Origin: Charina bottae
Lineage: Eukaryota; Chordata; Lepidosauria; Squamata; Charinaidae
Direction: 5' to 3'
Assembly: GCA_023362775.1 (NCBI GenBank)
Contig: JALMGJ010000062.1
Location: 1,610,864-1,674,863, forward strand
DNA length: 64,000 bases
Of this stretch, positions 56,001 through 64,000 are shown piece by piece (the stretch's first letter is position 1; every line of letters begins with the position of its first letter). The notes under the pieces are model-generated. The model did no database searches. It was not told the origin of the DNA and was given only the letters and a program-made list of their open reading frames with translations. Position numbers and translations under genes: made by a program.

Positions 56001-59000
56001 GCCTTTATAGCAGAATGTAGATGAGTACAGAGCCGGCCTTGAAGAAAACATGCAAAACCTAAGGGAACTCTGAGGGTATCGCCAGGAAACAGAAAGGGTG
56101 AGAAAGAAACTCAAGACTGCCCTGTCTTGATTCCCTTGGGTATAAGTGGGAAGAAAGGGGTAACGCTGCCAGGCTTTCAAGATTCTGTTACGATAGCCTA
56201 TACCAGGGGTCGGCAAACTTTTTATGCCGGGAGCCATTTTGACATGCTCGTGCACATTTTGAAATGCTAGAGAGCCAGGGGGTGGGGTTTGCAGGCGGGG
56301 GCCAATCGCGTGGAAGGGGGCGGGTTTGCGGGCGGGGGCCAATCGCGTGGAAGGGGGCGAGGTTTGCGGGCGGGGGCCAATCACGTGGAAGGGGGCGGGG
56401 TTTGCGGGCGGGAGACGGCGTCCACCCGGCCCAGCTGCCCGGGATCCAGGGAGATCAGCTCCGGCGGGATCTGTGGCGAAGAGCGGCCGTGGGGGGGGGC
56501 GACGTCGCCGCCCGCCCCCCTCGGCCGCTTCCGCCCGCCCGCGTTGAGCGAAGATGATGATGGGGGTGGGAAACGAGGCCTGCCCGCTTACCTGCCTGCT
56601 TGCCTCCCTCCGCGAGGCCCCCCGCTGCCTTCCCGGGATCCAAGCCGGATCGGGGCCTCGCGGAGAGAGGCAGGCAGGCAGGTAAGCGGGCAGCCCTGGC
56701 CTCCGCCGCCGGGCCCGCCCCCCTCGGCCGCTTCCGCCCGCCCGCGTTGAGCGAAGATGATGATGGGGGTGGGAAACGAGGCCTGCCCGCTTACCTGCCT
56801 GCTTGCCTCCCTCCGCGAGGCCCCCCGCTGCCTTCCCGGGATCCAAGCCGGATCGGGGGCCTCGCGGAGAGAGGCAGGCAGGCAGGTAAGCGGGCAGCCC
56901 TGGCCTCCGCCGCCGGGCCCGCCCCCCTCGGCCGCTTCCGCCCGCCCGCGTTGAGCGAAGATGATGATGGGGTGGGAAACGAGGCCTGCCTGCTTACCTG
57001 CCTGCTTGCCTCCCTCCACGAGGCCCCCCGCTGCCTTCCCGGGATCCAAGCCAGATCGGGGGCCTCGCAGAGTGAGGCAGGCAGGCAGGTAAGCGGGCAG
57101 CCCTGGCCTCCGCCGCCGGGCCCGCCCCCCTCCGCTGCTTCCGCCCGCCCGCGTTGAGCGAAGATGATGATGGGGGGCGGGAAACGAGGCTTGCCCGCTT
57201 ACCTGCCTGCTTGCCTCTCCTCTCTCCGCGCAGGGGCTGCTGCGGCTGGAGATGGCGCTGCCTCCCTGCCGCGCCGGGCCTCGCTCAGTGCGAGAGCCAG
57301 GGGGCGGGGTTTGCGGGCGGGGGTCTATCACGTGGAAGGGGCGGGGGTGAGTTCAGCTGCGGAAGAGCCACACTCAAGGGGCCAAAGAGCCGCATCTGGC
57401 TCGCGAGCCGCCATTTCCGACCCTTGGCCTATGCCAATATAGCAAGTCTTCGTATTTCTTGGGGCGTCTGTTTCCGACCTGGCCTACCTCAAAGGGCTGA
57501 CCCAGAGAGAGGGACCGCTGAGGATTCCCCAGCGAGAAGAGAATATGTCAAATAACGGATCTGCGAAAAAGGCAAGATTAGGGCAGCAGGGAGGAAAGCT
57601 TTCAGATTTGAAGCTTACTCCGTGCCGTGAGCCGATACATACCCTATGCCAGGGACCCCCGCTCCTGGAAACTCTGCCTGGACACAAAGCAACTGATGCC
57701 CAGACTGAGGAGTGTGGGAGCTTCCTCGGCTCCGGCAGCGTTCCCGATTTTCCCCTGGATTTTTCCTTTTGAGGGACGGTTTGCCTCTGGTGTGCAGGCC
57801 AGCGGTGCTCCGAACGTAGTCAGCAGAAAGCGGAGGTGGGTCGTTGACGTCCTCTGCGTTGATCTGAACGACGTGACTGGGCGACAGCAACCGGATAATG
57901 TCGATCAGGAGGAGCAAGCCGGCACCTTGGAGCCAGGAGCAAAAGCAAAGCACGGATGAAGCGGGTAGGAGAACGAGCCGGAAACAACTGAAGAACGCGG
58001 CCTTTGGAAAGATCCTGGGATTGGGAGTTTCCTCCTCTCCGGCACAGCGCCCTGAGTAGCAAACTGGAAAACGCCTTCAACTCAGCTTCGCCCACAAAAA
58101 CGGGGAAGCCGGAATGTCAAGGGGCCCAAGCAAGAACAGGAGAAATTTTATATTGCCCCCTATCAATGAAATGTAACCAAAGATATTACAGGTAGTCCTC
58201 AACTTACGACCATTCGTTTAACGACTGTTTGAAATCATGACCGTCGCAGTGTCCCTGTGGTCACATGATCAAAATTCGGGCACTTGGCAACCGGCATGTA
58301 TTTATGATGGCTGCAGCATCCCGGGGTCACGTGATCGCCATTTGCAACCTTCCCAGCTGGCTCCCGACAAGCAAAATCAATGGGGAACCACGGTGATTCA
58401 CTTAACGACTGCAGTGATTCGATTAACAACTGCGGCAAAAAAGGTTGTAAAATTGGGTGTGACTCACTTAACGACCGCATCCCTTAGCGATGGAAGTTCC
58501 GGTCCCAATTATGGTCGTAAGTCGAGGACTCCCTGTACATCTCTCAGTGACCTCCATGAAGCAAATTAGCTCTTCTTATTTTATTTTTTATTTATCATAT
58601 TTATATCCCGCCCATCTCCCTCACAAGGAGATAAACCCTTTCAAAGTCTCTGGAGCCTTTATAAAATCTTAACCTTGTGCCCCGCAGGTCCTAGAGCACT
58701 GAGGGATAGAAGACCCCCTGTCCCCTTTAAAAAGAACAAAACAAGTCGGAAGGGGAGCCGAGGAAAGGACCGGGTTAGCAGAGCCCTACCTTTCACCCAT
58801 CCCATTGTGTTGATCAGCAAAGGGACGTCTCTCTCGTAGGCGCCGAACACATATTTCAGCGTGTCAAGGTACCTCTCGGTATCGTGCTCGCAAGAGATGT
58901 CCCCATAGTACGCCATTTTACGAGGGGGCCGCTGGTGTGTGAACGGCGGACCTGAAGCAGGAGGGAGGTCAGACAGAAATGGCAGCACTCAAAAGGCTGA

Positions 59001-62000
59001 ACGACGATTGCAGGGGTTATAAATATTTTGGGCCACATCAACTCAAAGAGGATGTTCCAGATGCTCTGACAAAAGGCTCCCACCGAGGGTCTTCTATTTA
59101 CAGAACGGGTGCTGTAGCAGATGACCCAGCCCCAAAACACCCATTTAAAGGTAAAAAAGGTAAAGGTTCCCCCCACACATTTGTGCAGTCGTGTCCGACT
59201 CTAGGGGCCGGTGCTCATCTCCGTTTGTTAGTCGAAGAGCCAGCGCTGTCCGAAGACGCTTCCACGGTCACGTGGCCGGCATGACGCGCGCGGAACGCTG
59301 TTACCTTCCCACCGAAGTGGTACCTATTAATCTACCTGCATTTGCATGCTTTCGAATTGCTAGGTTGGCGAGAGCTGGGGCGAGTGCGGGAAATCACTCC
59401 GTCACGCGGGGCTAGGGATTCGAACCTCCAAACTTGCGATCTTCCGATCAACAAGCCTGGCATCTTACCCGCTGAGCCACCACGCCCCAAACATCCATCT
59501 ACTAGAGGACAAATCCCGACATACCCCATTTCCAATCCAAGCACCAGGCTGCAACTGGCTCTTTCTGTTTCGTAGGGATGCGAAAGGCTCTCTTAGCAGC
59601 ATGCTGGCTTATTAATAATCAATTTCAAAAGTTAGGTGAACTGGGGAACAAAGGAGCTATCTCCGCACACAGTGGTACCCCGTAGCCTAACTGTCAAATA
59701 TTATGATTAGATTTCTATCCCATCCTACATCAAAAGATTTAGTTTCTCAGGTTTCTTCGCTTTTTAAAAAATGTTTGGAAAGGCTGATACTCCAAAAGGG
59801 CCTCTTTCAATGGAAGATAGGAAGACGGTTCGGGAAAACTCTCCAAGCCACATACCCAAAAGGGGTTCCGTCACGTTAACCAGGGAAATGCTCCCAGGGG
59901 GGGTGAATTCAGGCTGTCCCAGGTCACATTCCAAGAATTCAAGGCAGGGAAGGCTATAATTTAAAGAGAGAGAGAGAAATGTTCTGCGGATAATTAAAAA
60001 ACACAGCAAGTTTAAGAGAGCCAGAGAGAAATCACTTACCTGTTTAGTAAAAGATTAATCAGGTATCTGTTAAACGTCGATTTCCCGATACTTTTGGGGC
60101 CGCAGACTAAGATAACAGGACAGCCTTCGTCTTCCTCTGAAAAGCAAGCAAACAGCCCGGAGGGGATTATCTTTGTGAAGTGAGATCCTTCACAATCCCC
60201 AAAAGATTCAACCCACAAAGAGATTTCGGAGTACCTTAAAGCAAGATTAAGGATCCATTGGGGGCTGAACCCTAGAATAACATGCTAAAAAGAGGGTGTT
60301 CTATACCCTTACAGGAAGGAACCGGGGGAGAAATTGACTCAAAAGGAAATGCCTTCTTGGCAGTAGCCAAGCACCAAAAAATTTTAGGTGTGGCATGGCA
60401 TTGGTGACCAATCACTCCTGCAGATGATTATAAACTTTAGGCCAGAGCTTTCCAAACTTTTCATGTTGGTTACACACTTTTTAGACATGCATCATTTCGC
60501 GACACACTCTTACAGCAGGGCACAAGGCAGGCACTAGGACCTGCGCGGAATCACAGCAGGTTTGGAGGCATCAGGGCACAAGGCAGGCACTAGGACCTGC
60601 GTGGAATCACAGCAGGTTTGGAGGCAGCAAGGCACAAGGCAGGCACTAGGACCTGCGCAGAATCACAGCAGGTTTGGAGGCAGCAAGGCACAAGGCAGGC
60701 ACTAGGATCTGCGCGGAATCACAGCAGGTTTGGAGGCAGCAAGGCACAAGGCAGGCACTAGGACCTGCGCAGAATCACAGCAGGTTTGGAGGCAGCAAGG
60801 CACAAGGCAGGCACTAGGATCTGCGCGGAATCACAGCAGGTTTGGAGGCAGCAAGGCACAAGGCAGGCACTAGGACCTGCGCAGAATCACAGCAGGTTTG
60901 GAGGCAGCAAGGCACAAGGCAGGCACTAGGATCTGCGCAGAATCATAGCAGGTTTGGAGGCAGCAAGGCACAAGGCAGGCACTAGGACCTGCGCAGAATC
61001 ACAGCAGGTTTGGAGGCAGCAAGGCACAAGGCAGGCACTAGGATCTGCGCGGAATCACAGCAGGTTTGGAGGCAGCAAGGCACAAGGCAGGCACTAGGAC
61101 CTGCGCAGAATCACAGCAGGTTTGGAGGTAGCAAGGCACAAGGCAGGCACTAGGATCTGCGCGGAATCACAGCAGGTTTGGAGGCAGCAAGGCACAAGGC
61201 AGGCACTAGGACCTGCGCAGAATCACAGCAGGTTTGGAGGCAGCAGGGCACAAGGCAGGCACTAGGACCTGCGCAGAATCACAGCAGGTTTGGAGGTAGC
61301 AAGGCACAAGGCAGGCACTAGGATCTGCGCGGAATCACAGCAGGTTTGGAGGCAGCAAGGCACAAGGCAGGCACTAGGACCTGCGCAGAATCACAGCAGG
61401 TTTGGAGGCAGCAGGGCACAAGGCAGGCACTAGGACCTGCACGGAATCACAGCAGGTTTGGAGGCAGCAAGGCACAAGGCAGGCACTAGGACCTGCGCGG
61501 AATCCTGGCAGGTTTGGAGGCAGCCAGGCACAAGGCAGGCACTAGGACCTGCGCGGAATCACAGCAGGTTTGGAGACAGCAAGGCACAAGGCAGGCACTA
61601 GGACCTGCGCGGAATCCTGGCAGGGCTCGGAGGCAGCAGCAGCCGCGACACACCCAGACACTGCAGCCAACACACTAACCTGCCCCGACACACAGTTTGG
61701 AAAGCTCTGCTTTAGGCTCTAATATAGTTACGTCAAACCTCACAAATGCAAATAAAGCCACAGCTTTGTCCAGATCCATGCTGGCGTTAAGGACTCTCGT
61801 CTCAAGCTTGGGACCAGAGAAGACCCGCCCCCCCTAATCTTGGCGGCTCTGCTCCTTCGCGACTGTCCCGAGCACGTCTTTCAGTAGAAACGCTGCTACT
61901 CACCCTGGCATGCGCGGATCAGCTCCCCGAGGGCAGAAAGCATGCTTTCGGAGAGGAGCAGGCCGCTGCCTGGATCCAGCGCCCCCAGGCCAGCGGAAGC

Positions 62001-63540
62001 CAGCGCTGTATCTTCAGGCATGAAAGAGGAGGCATCTTGTCTCTAGGGAGGAAAGGCAGAGTGGGGTCAGCCGTTGAAAAAAGGGGCGGGGAAAGGCCGA
62101 AAGCACGCAGGAGCAACTGCAGAGGAAGGCGTGCTGTGCTTCTGGTTCTCAGCTACCTTGCCCAGAGCAAGGCCCAGCTGTTGAACACTCTGGACACCAT
62201 GTGCTGTAGGTAGCTCCTAAATCTGCCTCTAGAGCCGGTCTGGTGTCGTGGTGAAGGCACCAGGCTAGAAACTGGGAGACTGAGAGTTCTAGTCCCACCT
62301 TAGGCACAAAGCCAGCTGGGTGACCTTGGGCCAGTCACTCTCTCTCAGCCCTAGGAAGCAGGCAAGGGCAAACCAGGAGACTGAGAGTTCTAGTCCCGCC
62401 TTAGTCACGAAAGCCAGCTGGGTGACCTTGGGCCAGTCACTCTCTCTCAGCCCTAGGAAGCAGGCAAGGGCAAACCACTTCTGAAAAACCTGCCAAGAAA
62501 ACTGCAGGGACCTGTCCAGGCAGTCTCCGAGAATCGGACATGATTGAACGGATTAAAAAAGATAGATAGATAGGTAGGTAGGTAGACAGACAGACAGACA
62601 GAAAATAGATACAAGATAGATAGATACTAGATAGATCAGTGGTTTCCAAACTGCCGCCGTTGGCGACACACTAACGGCGGCAGTGGTGGCGGTGTTGGGG
62701 GGGCACGCGGCGGCAGCGGCGTTTCCTGCTAAAACGCGGAAGCGCTGATGGCACGCTGCCGCCGCCGCCGCCATGCACACCACCACTGCCGCACATGCCC
62801 CCATGCCGTCGCCGTGCACATCCACTTCCGGGTTGTGTCGTGACACAGAGTTTGGAAAGCTCTGAGAGAGATAGATAGATGATAGATGATAGATAGATGA
62901 TAGATAGATAGATGGATGGATGGATGGATGGATGGATGGATGGATGGATGGATGGATGGATGATAGGGTTTCTACCCCACCTACTTGTCTTGAGGGGGAA
63001 GGAGTTTCTCTATTTTTACACAGTGTAGTGTTTTTACTTATATTAACCAGCAGGTAGTCCTCGTTTAGCAACCACAATTGGGACTGGCAACTTGGTTGTT
63101 AAGTGGAGCAGTCGCTAAGTGAAACCATGATTGCTTTGATTGTACTTCAGCTTTCCTTTGCTTTACAAACCTGCAAAGGTCATAAACGCGAGGATCAGTC
63201 ATAAAGCTACTTTTTCATCACCACTGTAACTATGAACAGTCACTAAACGAGCCAGTCGCTAAATGAGGAGTACCTGTACACAGCTCTAATGACCCCCTGG
63301 CCTCAGTAGAGGGGAAGGTACAGATAGAGAAGCCCTTCCTCCAGAACACGCACTGTAAGTGGCCTTAAAGACATCGTATTATGAATATTTAGGAAGCCAT
63401 TTAGGGACTCACTTTGGCTCTGAAGATCTGGGAGAAATCGGCGTGGCTGAGCACGAACCTGGTCACTGGCGTGTCCAGCTGCTCCAGCAAAACGATGGAG
63501 CAGTGTGGAACAAAGCTCTTCAGCAACCTGCATCTTGCCT
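49913..63540 (-). CDS. NOL9: NOL9, kinase core to C-terminus (10 exons, partial gene)
   Basis: Nucleolar polynucleotide 5'-hydroxyl-kinase of the Clp1/Grc3 family; with LAS1L it processes ITS2 and is needed for 28S/5.8S rRNA maturation (established). The ten exons join in frame to about 482 residues plus a stop, against 702 for full-length human NOL9, so roughly the first 190-200 residues are off the right edge. Key parts: CSIVLLEQL before the kinase; Walker [10 protein letters not shown]; family motif [30 protein letters not shown]; and the C-terminal block with [10 protein letters not shown] and [14 protein letters not shown]. All junctions have AG/GT and phases agree. I see no frameshift. 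The gene is likely active; one donor (53857) is weak and lies beside a retroposon. Confidence 0.97.
50095..50461 (-). mobile_element. Tigger-like MITE in the last NOL9 intron
   Basis: TA-flanked; 66 bp upstream of the last NOL9 exon in transcript orientation, hence near its branch-point region. Confidence 0.87.
50624..50861. mobile_element. hAT-type MITE, short parent form
   Basis: Ends CAGAGCTTTCCAAAC and GTTTGGATAGCTCTG; perfect duplication TCCTACAG. Holds a single GGCACAAGGCAGGCACTAGG unit, the one amplified at 60443-61709. Confidence 0.92.
51176..51309 (-). CDS. NOL9: NOL9 exon, C-terminal domain
   Basis: 134 bp, acceptor ttatttttaacag, donor AACCAA|gtaagt. Encodes [20 protein letters not shown], then [20 protein letters not shown]. 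Phase 1 in, 0 out. A long open frame on the plus strand across this exon (50998-51864) is only its shadow. Confidence 0.97.
51526..51569. repeat. (TTCTC)n microsatellite
   Basis: About 8 units, polypyrimidine on plus, ending CTTCTCAG. In the NOL9 intron between 51176 and 50029 lies elsewhere; this is upstream of exon 51309 in transcript sense. Confidence 0.93.
52256..52776 (-). mobile_element. tRNA-derived SINE with about 4 internal 102-bp repeats
   Basis: Same family reversed: box A at right (CCACTAGACCAAACCGGC), tail at left (GAATAACTCAAGGCGGAG). Lies between NOL9 exons 53009 and 51309. Confidence 0.9.
53009..53186 (-). CDS. NOL9: NOL9 exon, C-terminal domain
   Basis: 178 bp from ccgtttcccag to GGCTTTG|gtaagt. 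Encodes [38 protein letters not shown] and [14 protein letters not shown]; very close to human NOL9. Phase 0 in, 1 out. Confidence 0.97.
53480..53856 (+). mobile_element. L2-type LINE 3' end abutting a NOL9 exon
   Basis: GGCCTTCCGGAGGTCTTTAA, GACCTGGTTCTGCCGCC, TGTAAACTGCCGAGAGTC and GGGCGGTGATAAATTTGAAT, then an AAAT-type tail ending one base before the exon's last base at 53858. Confidence 0.82.
53858..53969 (-). CDS. NOL9: NOL9 exon with weak, retroposon-flanked donor
   Basis: 112 bp; acceptor ctggtccttccag; 37 residues [20 protein letters not shown] then [17 protein letters not shown], matching human SHNKILRDL...YLSQLQPP...LTPYQ. Phase 2 in, 0 out. The donor is CAG|gttatt, GT but poor beyond position +2, because an L2 A/T-rich tail begins there. 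Confidence 0.93.
54582..54900. mobile_element. Second Tigger-like MITE family
   Basis: 319 bp with inverted ends CAGCAGGTCCCCGGTTTA and AAACCGGGGACCTGCCG, flanked by TA. Distinct from the 390-bp family. AT-rich interior, no coding capacity. Confidence 0.75.
55567..55958 (-). mobile_element. Tigger-like MITE in a NOL9 intron
   Basis: TA on the left; right end ACTACCTA followed by TA. Confidence 0.86.
56204..57426. mobile_element. hAT-type element with 203-bp internal tandem repeats
   Basis: Ends CAGGGGTCGGCAAAC and TTTCCGACCCTTG; flanks GCCTATAC / GCCTATGC. Core units start at about 56546, 56749, 56953 and 57156; each holds a ~40-bp inverted pair around GCTTACCTGCCTGCTTGCCT. Also shorter GGGGGCCAATCGCGTGGAAG repeats at 56290-56400. 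In a NOL9 intron, 217 bp from an exon. Confidence 0.87.
56540..57235. repeat. 203-bp tandem repeat of hairpin units
   Basis: About 3.4 units, over 90 percent alike. Each contains GCCCGCTTACCTGCCTGC and its inverted copy GCAGGTAAGCGGGC. Confidence 0.93.
57643..57925 (-). CDS. NOL9: NOL9 exon with a divergent central stretch
   Basis: 283 bp, the longest exon. Starts [20 protein letters not shown], nearly identical to human, then about 50 residues with little similarity (rich in Pro, Arg, Lys and Ser), and ends [14 protein letters not shown], matching human TGHKLIGVYTDF. Acceptor ggctccaag is preceded by a pyrimidine-rich tract; donor ATAGG|gtatgt. Frame is open throughout. Confidence 0.92.
58189..58535 (+). 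mobile_element. Tigger-like MITE in a NOL9 intron
   Basis: TA-flanked, CTCAACTTA variant end, 254 bp from the exon starting at 58790. Confidence 0.86.
58572..58635 (-). mobile_element. L2-like LINE 3' end fragment
   Basis: TTTATTTATCATATTTATAT then CCCGCCCATCTCCC. Confidence 0.55.
58790..58951 (-). CDS. NOL9: NOL9 exon, kinase core
   Basis: 162 bp from ctgcttcag to GTGAAAG|gtaggg. Encodes [20 protein letters not shown] through [29 protein letters not shown] is strongly conserved in NOL9/Grc3. Phase 1 in, 1 out. Confidence 0.97.
59147..59488 (-). mobile_element. Sauria-type SINE in a NOL9 intron
   Basis: Complete; flanks AAACACCCAT and AAACATCCAT look like an aged target duplication. Confidence 0.88.
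59856..59953 (-). CDS. NOL9: NOL9 exon with Clp1/Grc3 family motif
   Basis: 98 bp, acceptor ttaaattatag, donor TTTTGG|gtatgt. Encodes [20 protein letters not shown] then [12 protein letters not shown]. The acidic ECDLGQ segment followed by PPG is the hallmark of this kinase family near the active site. Confidence 0.97.
60040..60136 (-). CDS. NOL9: NOL9 exon with Walker A (P-loop)
   Basis: 97 bp from tgcttttcag to AACAG|gtaagt. Encodes [20 protein letters not shown] and [20 protein letters not shown] fits GxxxxGK[ST], the ATP-binding P-loop of the kinase; Lys and Ser/Thr are intact. Phase 1 in, 2 out. Confidence 0.97.
60443..61709. mobile_element. hAT-type MITE containing a 56-bp minisatellite
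   Basis: Same ends as 50624-50861 and perfect duplication CTTTAGGC (60435-60442, 61710-61717). The interior has expanded to about 20 units. Confidence 0.93.
60510..61640. repeat. 56-bp minisatellite, about 20 units, with 112-bp order
   Basis: Unit GCAAGGCACAAGGCAGGCAC + TAGGACCTGCGCAGAATCAC + AGCAGGTTTGGAGGCA. Units 3-16 mostly alternate ACCTGCGCAG and ATCTGCGCGG types. Confidence 0.95.
61904..62042 (-). CDS. NOL9: NOL9 exon, linker before the P-loop
   Basis: 139 bp between cctccctag and CCAGG|gtgagt. Encodes [20 protein letters not shown], then [19 protein letters not shown]. Only the C-terminal half resembles human (TESTLSALEEL), as expected for a fast-evolving linker. Phase 0 in, 1 out. 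Confidence 0.88.
62236..62553 (+). mobile_element. Same SINE head with two repeats and a BovB-like tail
   Basis: Box A GGTCTGGTGTCGTGGTGAAG, two 102-bp units, then a different 3' part ending GAATCGGACATGATTGAACG, like the BovB 3' end, before poly(A). Confidence 0.86.
62556..62962. repeat. GATA/GACA/GATG microsatellite split by a hAT MITE
   Basis: (GATA)(GGTA)(GACA) at 62560-62636, MITE, then (GATA) and (GATG)n at 62865-62962. Confidence 0.93.
62637..62864. mobile_element. hAT-type MITE with GCC-rich core
   Basis: Ends CAGTGGTTTCCAAACTG and GAGTTTGGAAAGCTCTG. Inserted in a GATA/GACA/GATG microsatellite, so the 8-bp duplication cannot be told from the repeat. Confidence 0.83.
63051..63277 (-). 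mobile_element. Tigger-like MITE, internally deleted
   Basis: Only 227 bp: both inverted ends are present but most of the interior, including the CACGTG segments, is missing. Confidence 0.8.
63413..63540 (-). CDS. NOL9: NOL9 exon, N-terminal domain end
   Basis: 128 bp, acceptor tttgttcttcag, donor GCCAAA|gtgagt. Two bases complete a codon, then 42 residues including [20 protein letters not shown]; human NOL9 has the matching LLKS...CSIVLLEHL. Phase 0 out. The preceding exon would lie beyond 64000; the last 460 bases hold intron and a MITE. Confidence 0.93.
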
Positions 63541-63813
63541 CTGAAGAACAAAGGATGAAGCCACACGTTATGGAGGCACTGCTAAGACTAGACGGATCCC
63601 CAGAGCAACAGCCTCCTTCGAAAGAGCCGAGACTCTGGATCCTTCTTCCAGAAAGTGATACAGGAGCAGCAAACCTTCTCAGATTAGACAGTCTGGCTGC
63701 TCTAGAAAGCCACAAAGCGTGGACTTGGGGGCTCTAAAGCTGTTTTGGTGTGTTTTTATGCGTTTTATGTGTAAGTGTATATACTTCTTAAGAAAATTTG
63801 AACAAAAACGGTA

Positions 63814-64000
63814 CAGGAAATCCTCGCTTAATGACCGCAATTGAGATTGGAATTTCAGCTGCTAAGTGAAGCGGTCATTAAGCGAATCTAACCCGATTTT
63901 ACGACGTTTTTTTCAGCACCATCATAAGTCTGAACTGACACTAAACAAATGGTTCTCGCACTTATGACTGTCGCAACATCCCCGCAGTCATGTGATCACG
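63814..64000 (-). mobile_element. Tigger-like MITE, rearranged and cut by the window edge
   Basis: Left end CAGGAAATCCTCGCTTAATG. After about 135 bp the order changes: the segment that normally sits near the far end is followed by CTCGCACTTATGACTG, which belongs elsewhere in the element. Confidence 0.7.

Larger units (their letters stand above)
53970..56203. other. NOL9 intron
   Basis: Two MITEs. 54060-54290 contains a reverse-complement pair (GATGACCTTGATGGAAATAT and ATATTTCCATCAAGGTCATC), a small inverted repeat of about 65-bp arms. The rest is unique. Confidence 0.6.

Noticed and set aside
60510..61640. CRISPR-like regularly spaced repeats
   Set aside because: Units are head-to-tail without unique spacers, inside a eukaryotic hAT MITE.

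Overview
The window is repeat-rich nuclear DNA from a squamate reptile (lizard or snake; I cannot resolve which). The repeats carry that call: RTE-BovB LINEs, Sauria-type SINEs that share a 3' tail with BovB, 5S rRNA-derived SINE fragments, CR1 and L2 ends, Penelope-like fragments, hAT MITEs and a burst of about 17 Tigger-like MITEs. Nothing looks prokaryotic.

Two host genes are present, both on the minus strand and both incomplete. PLEKHG5 (RhoGEF) contributes six coding exons at 18139-10362 encoding 229 residues of its N-terminal half, including the Cys/His-rich start and the Ras-binding-like domain; the DH-PH part lies off the left edge. NOL9 (polynucleotide 5'-kinase of pre-rRNA processing) contributes ten coding exons at 63540-49913, from before the kinase P-loop to the stop codon; its N-terminus lies off the right edge. 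All 16 exons have AG acceptors and GT donors, and the reading frame is continuous across every junction. The genes are adjacent and co-oriented as in human 1p36.31. Their jobs are separate (Rho signalling/autophagy versus ribosome maturation), so the pairing is conserved synteny rather than a functional unit.

Layout: 1-10.3 kb, PLEKHG5 intron with BovB pairs, a CR1 palindrome, a 1.1-kb AAAAT array and pyrimidine arrays; 10.3-18.1 kb, PLEKHG5 exons; 18.5-19.15 kb, a ~30-bp minisatellite; 21.7-22.75 kb, a CpG island that is the best PLEKHG5 promoter candidate; 23-49 kb, mainly transposon-filled DNA with a second CpG-rich block at 29.1-30.1 kb; 49.8-63.6 kb, NOL9 with two tandem-amplified hAT elements in its introns.

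The most interesting signals are transposons touching gene structure or being remodelled: a SINE whose target duplication copied a PLEKHG5 splice acceptor; an L2 tail that starts immediately after a NOL9 exon; hAT MITEs with internal arrays (56-bp units with dimeric higher order, and 203-bp hairpin units carrying splice-donor motifs on both strands); a SINE family with a 102-bp internal VNTR at three loci; a twin-primed BovB with a nested poly(A) insertion; and hammerhead-ribozyme-like cores in Penelope fragments. I did not find a new enzymatic or defence system.
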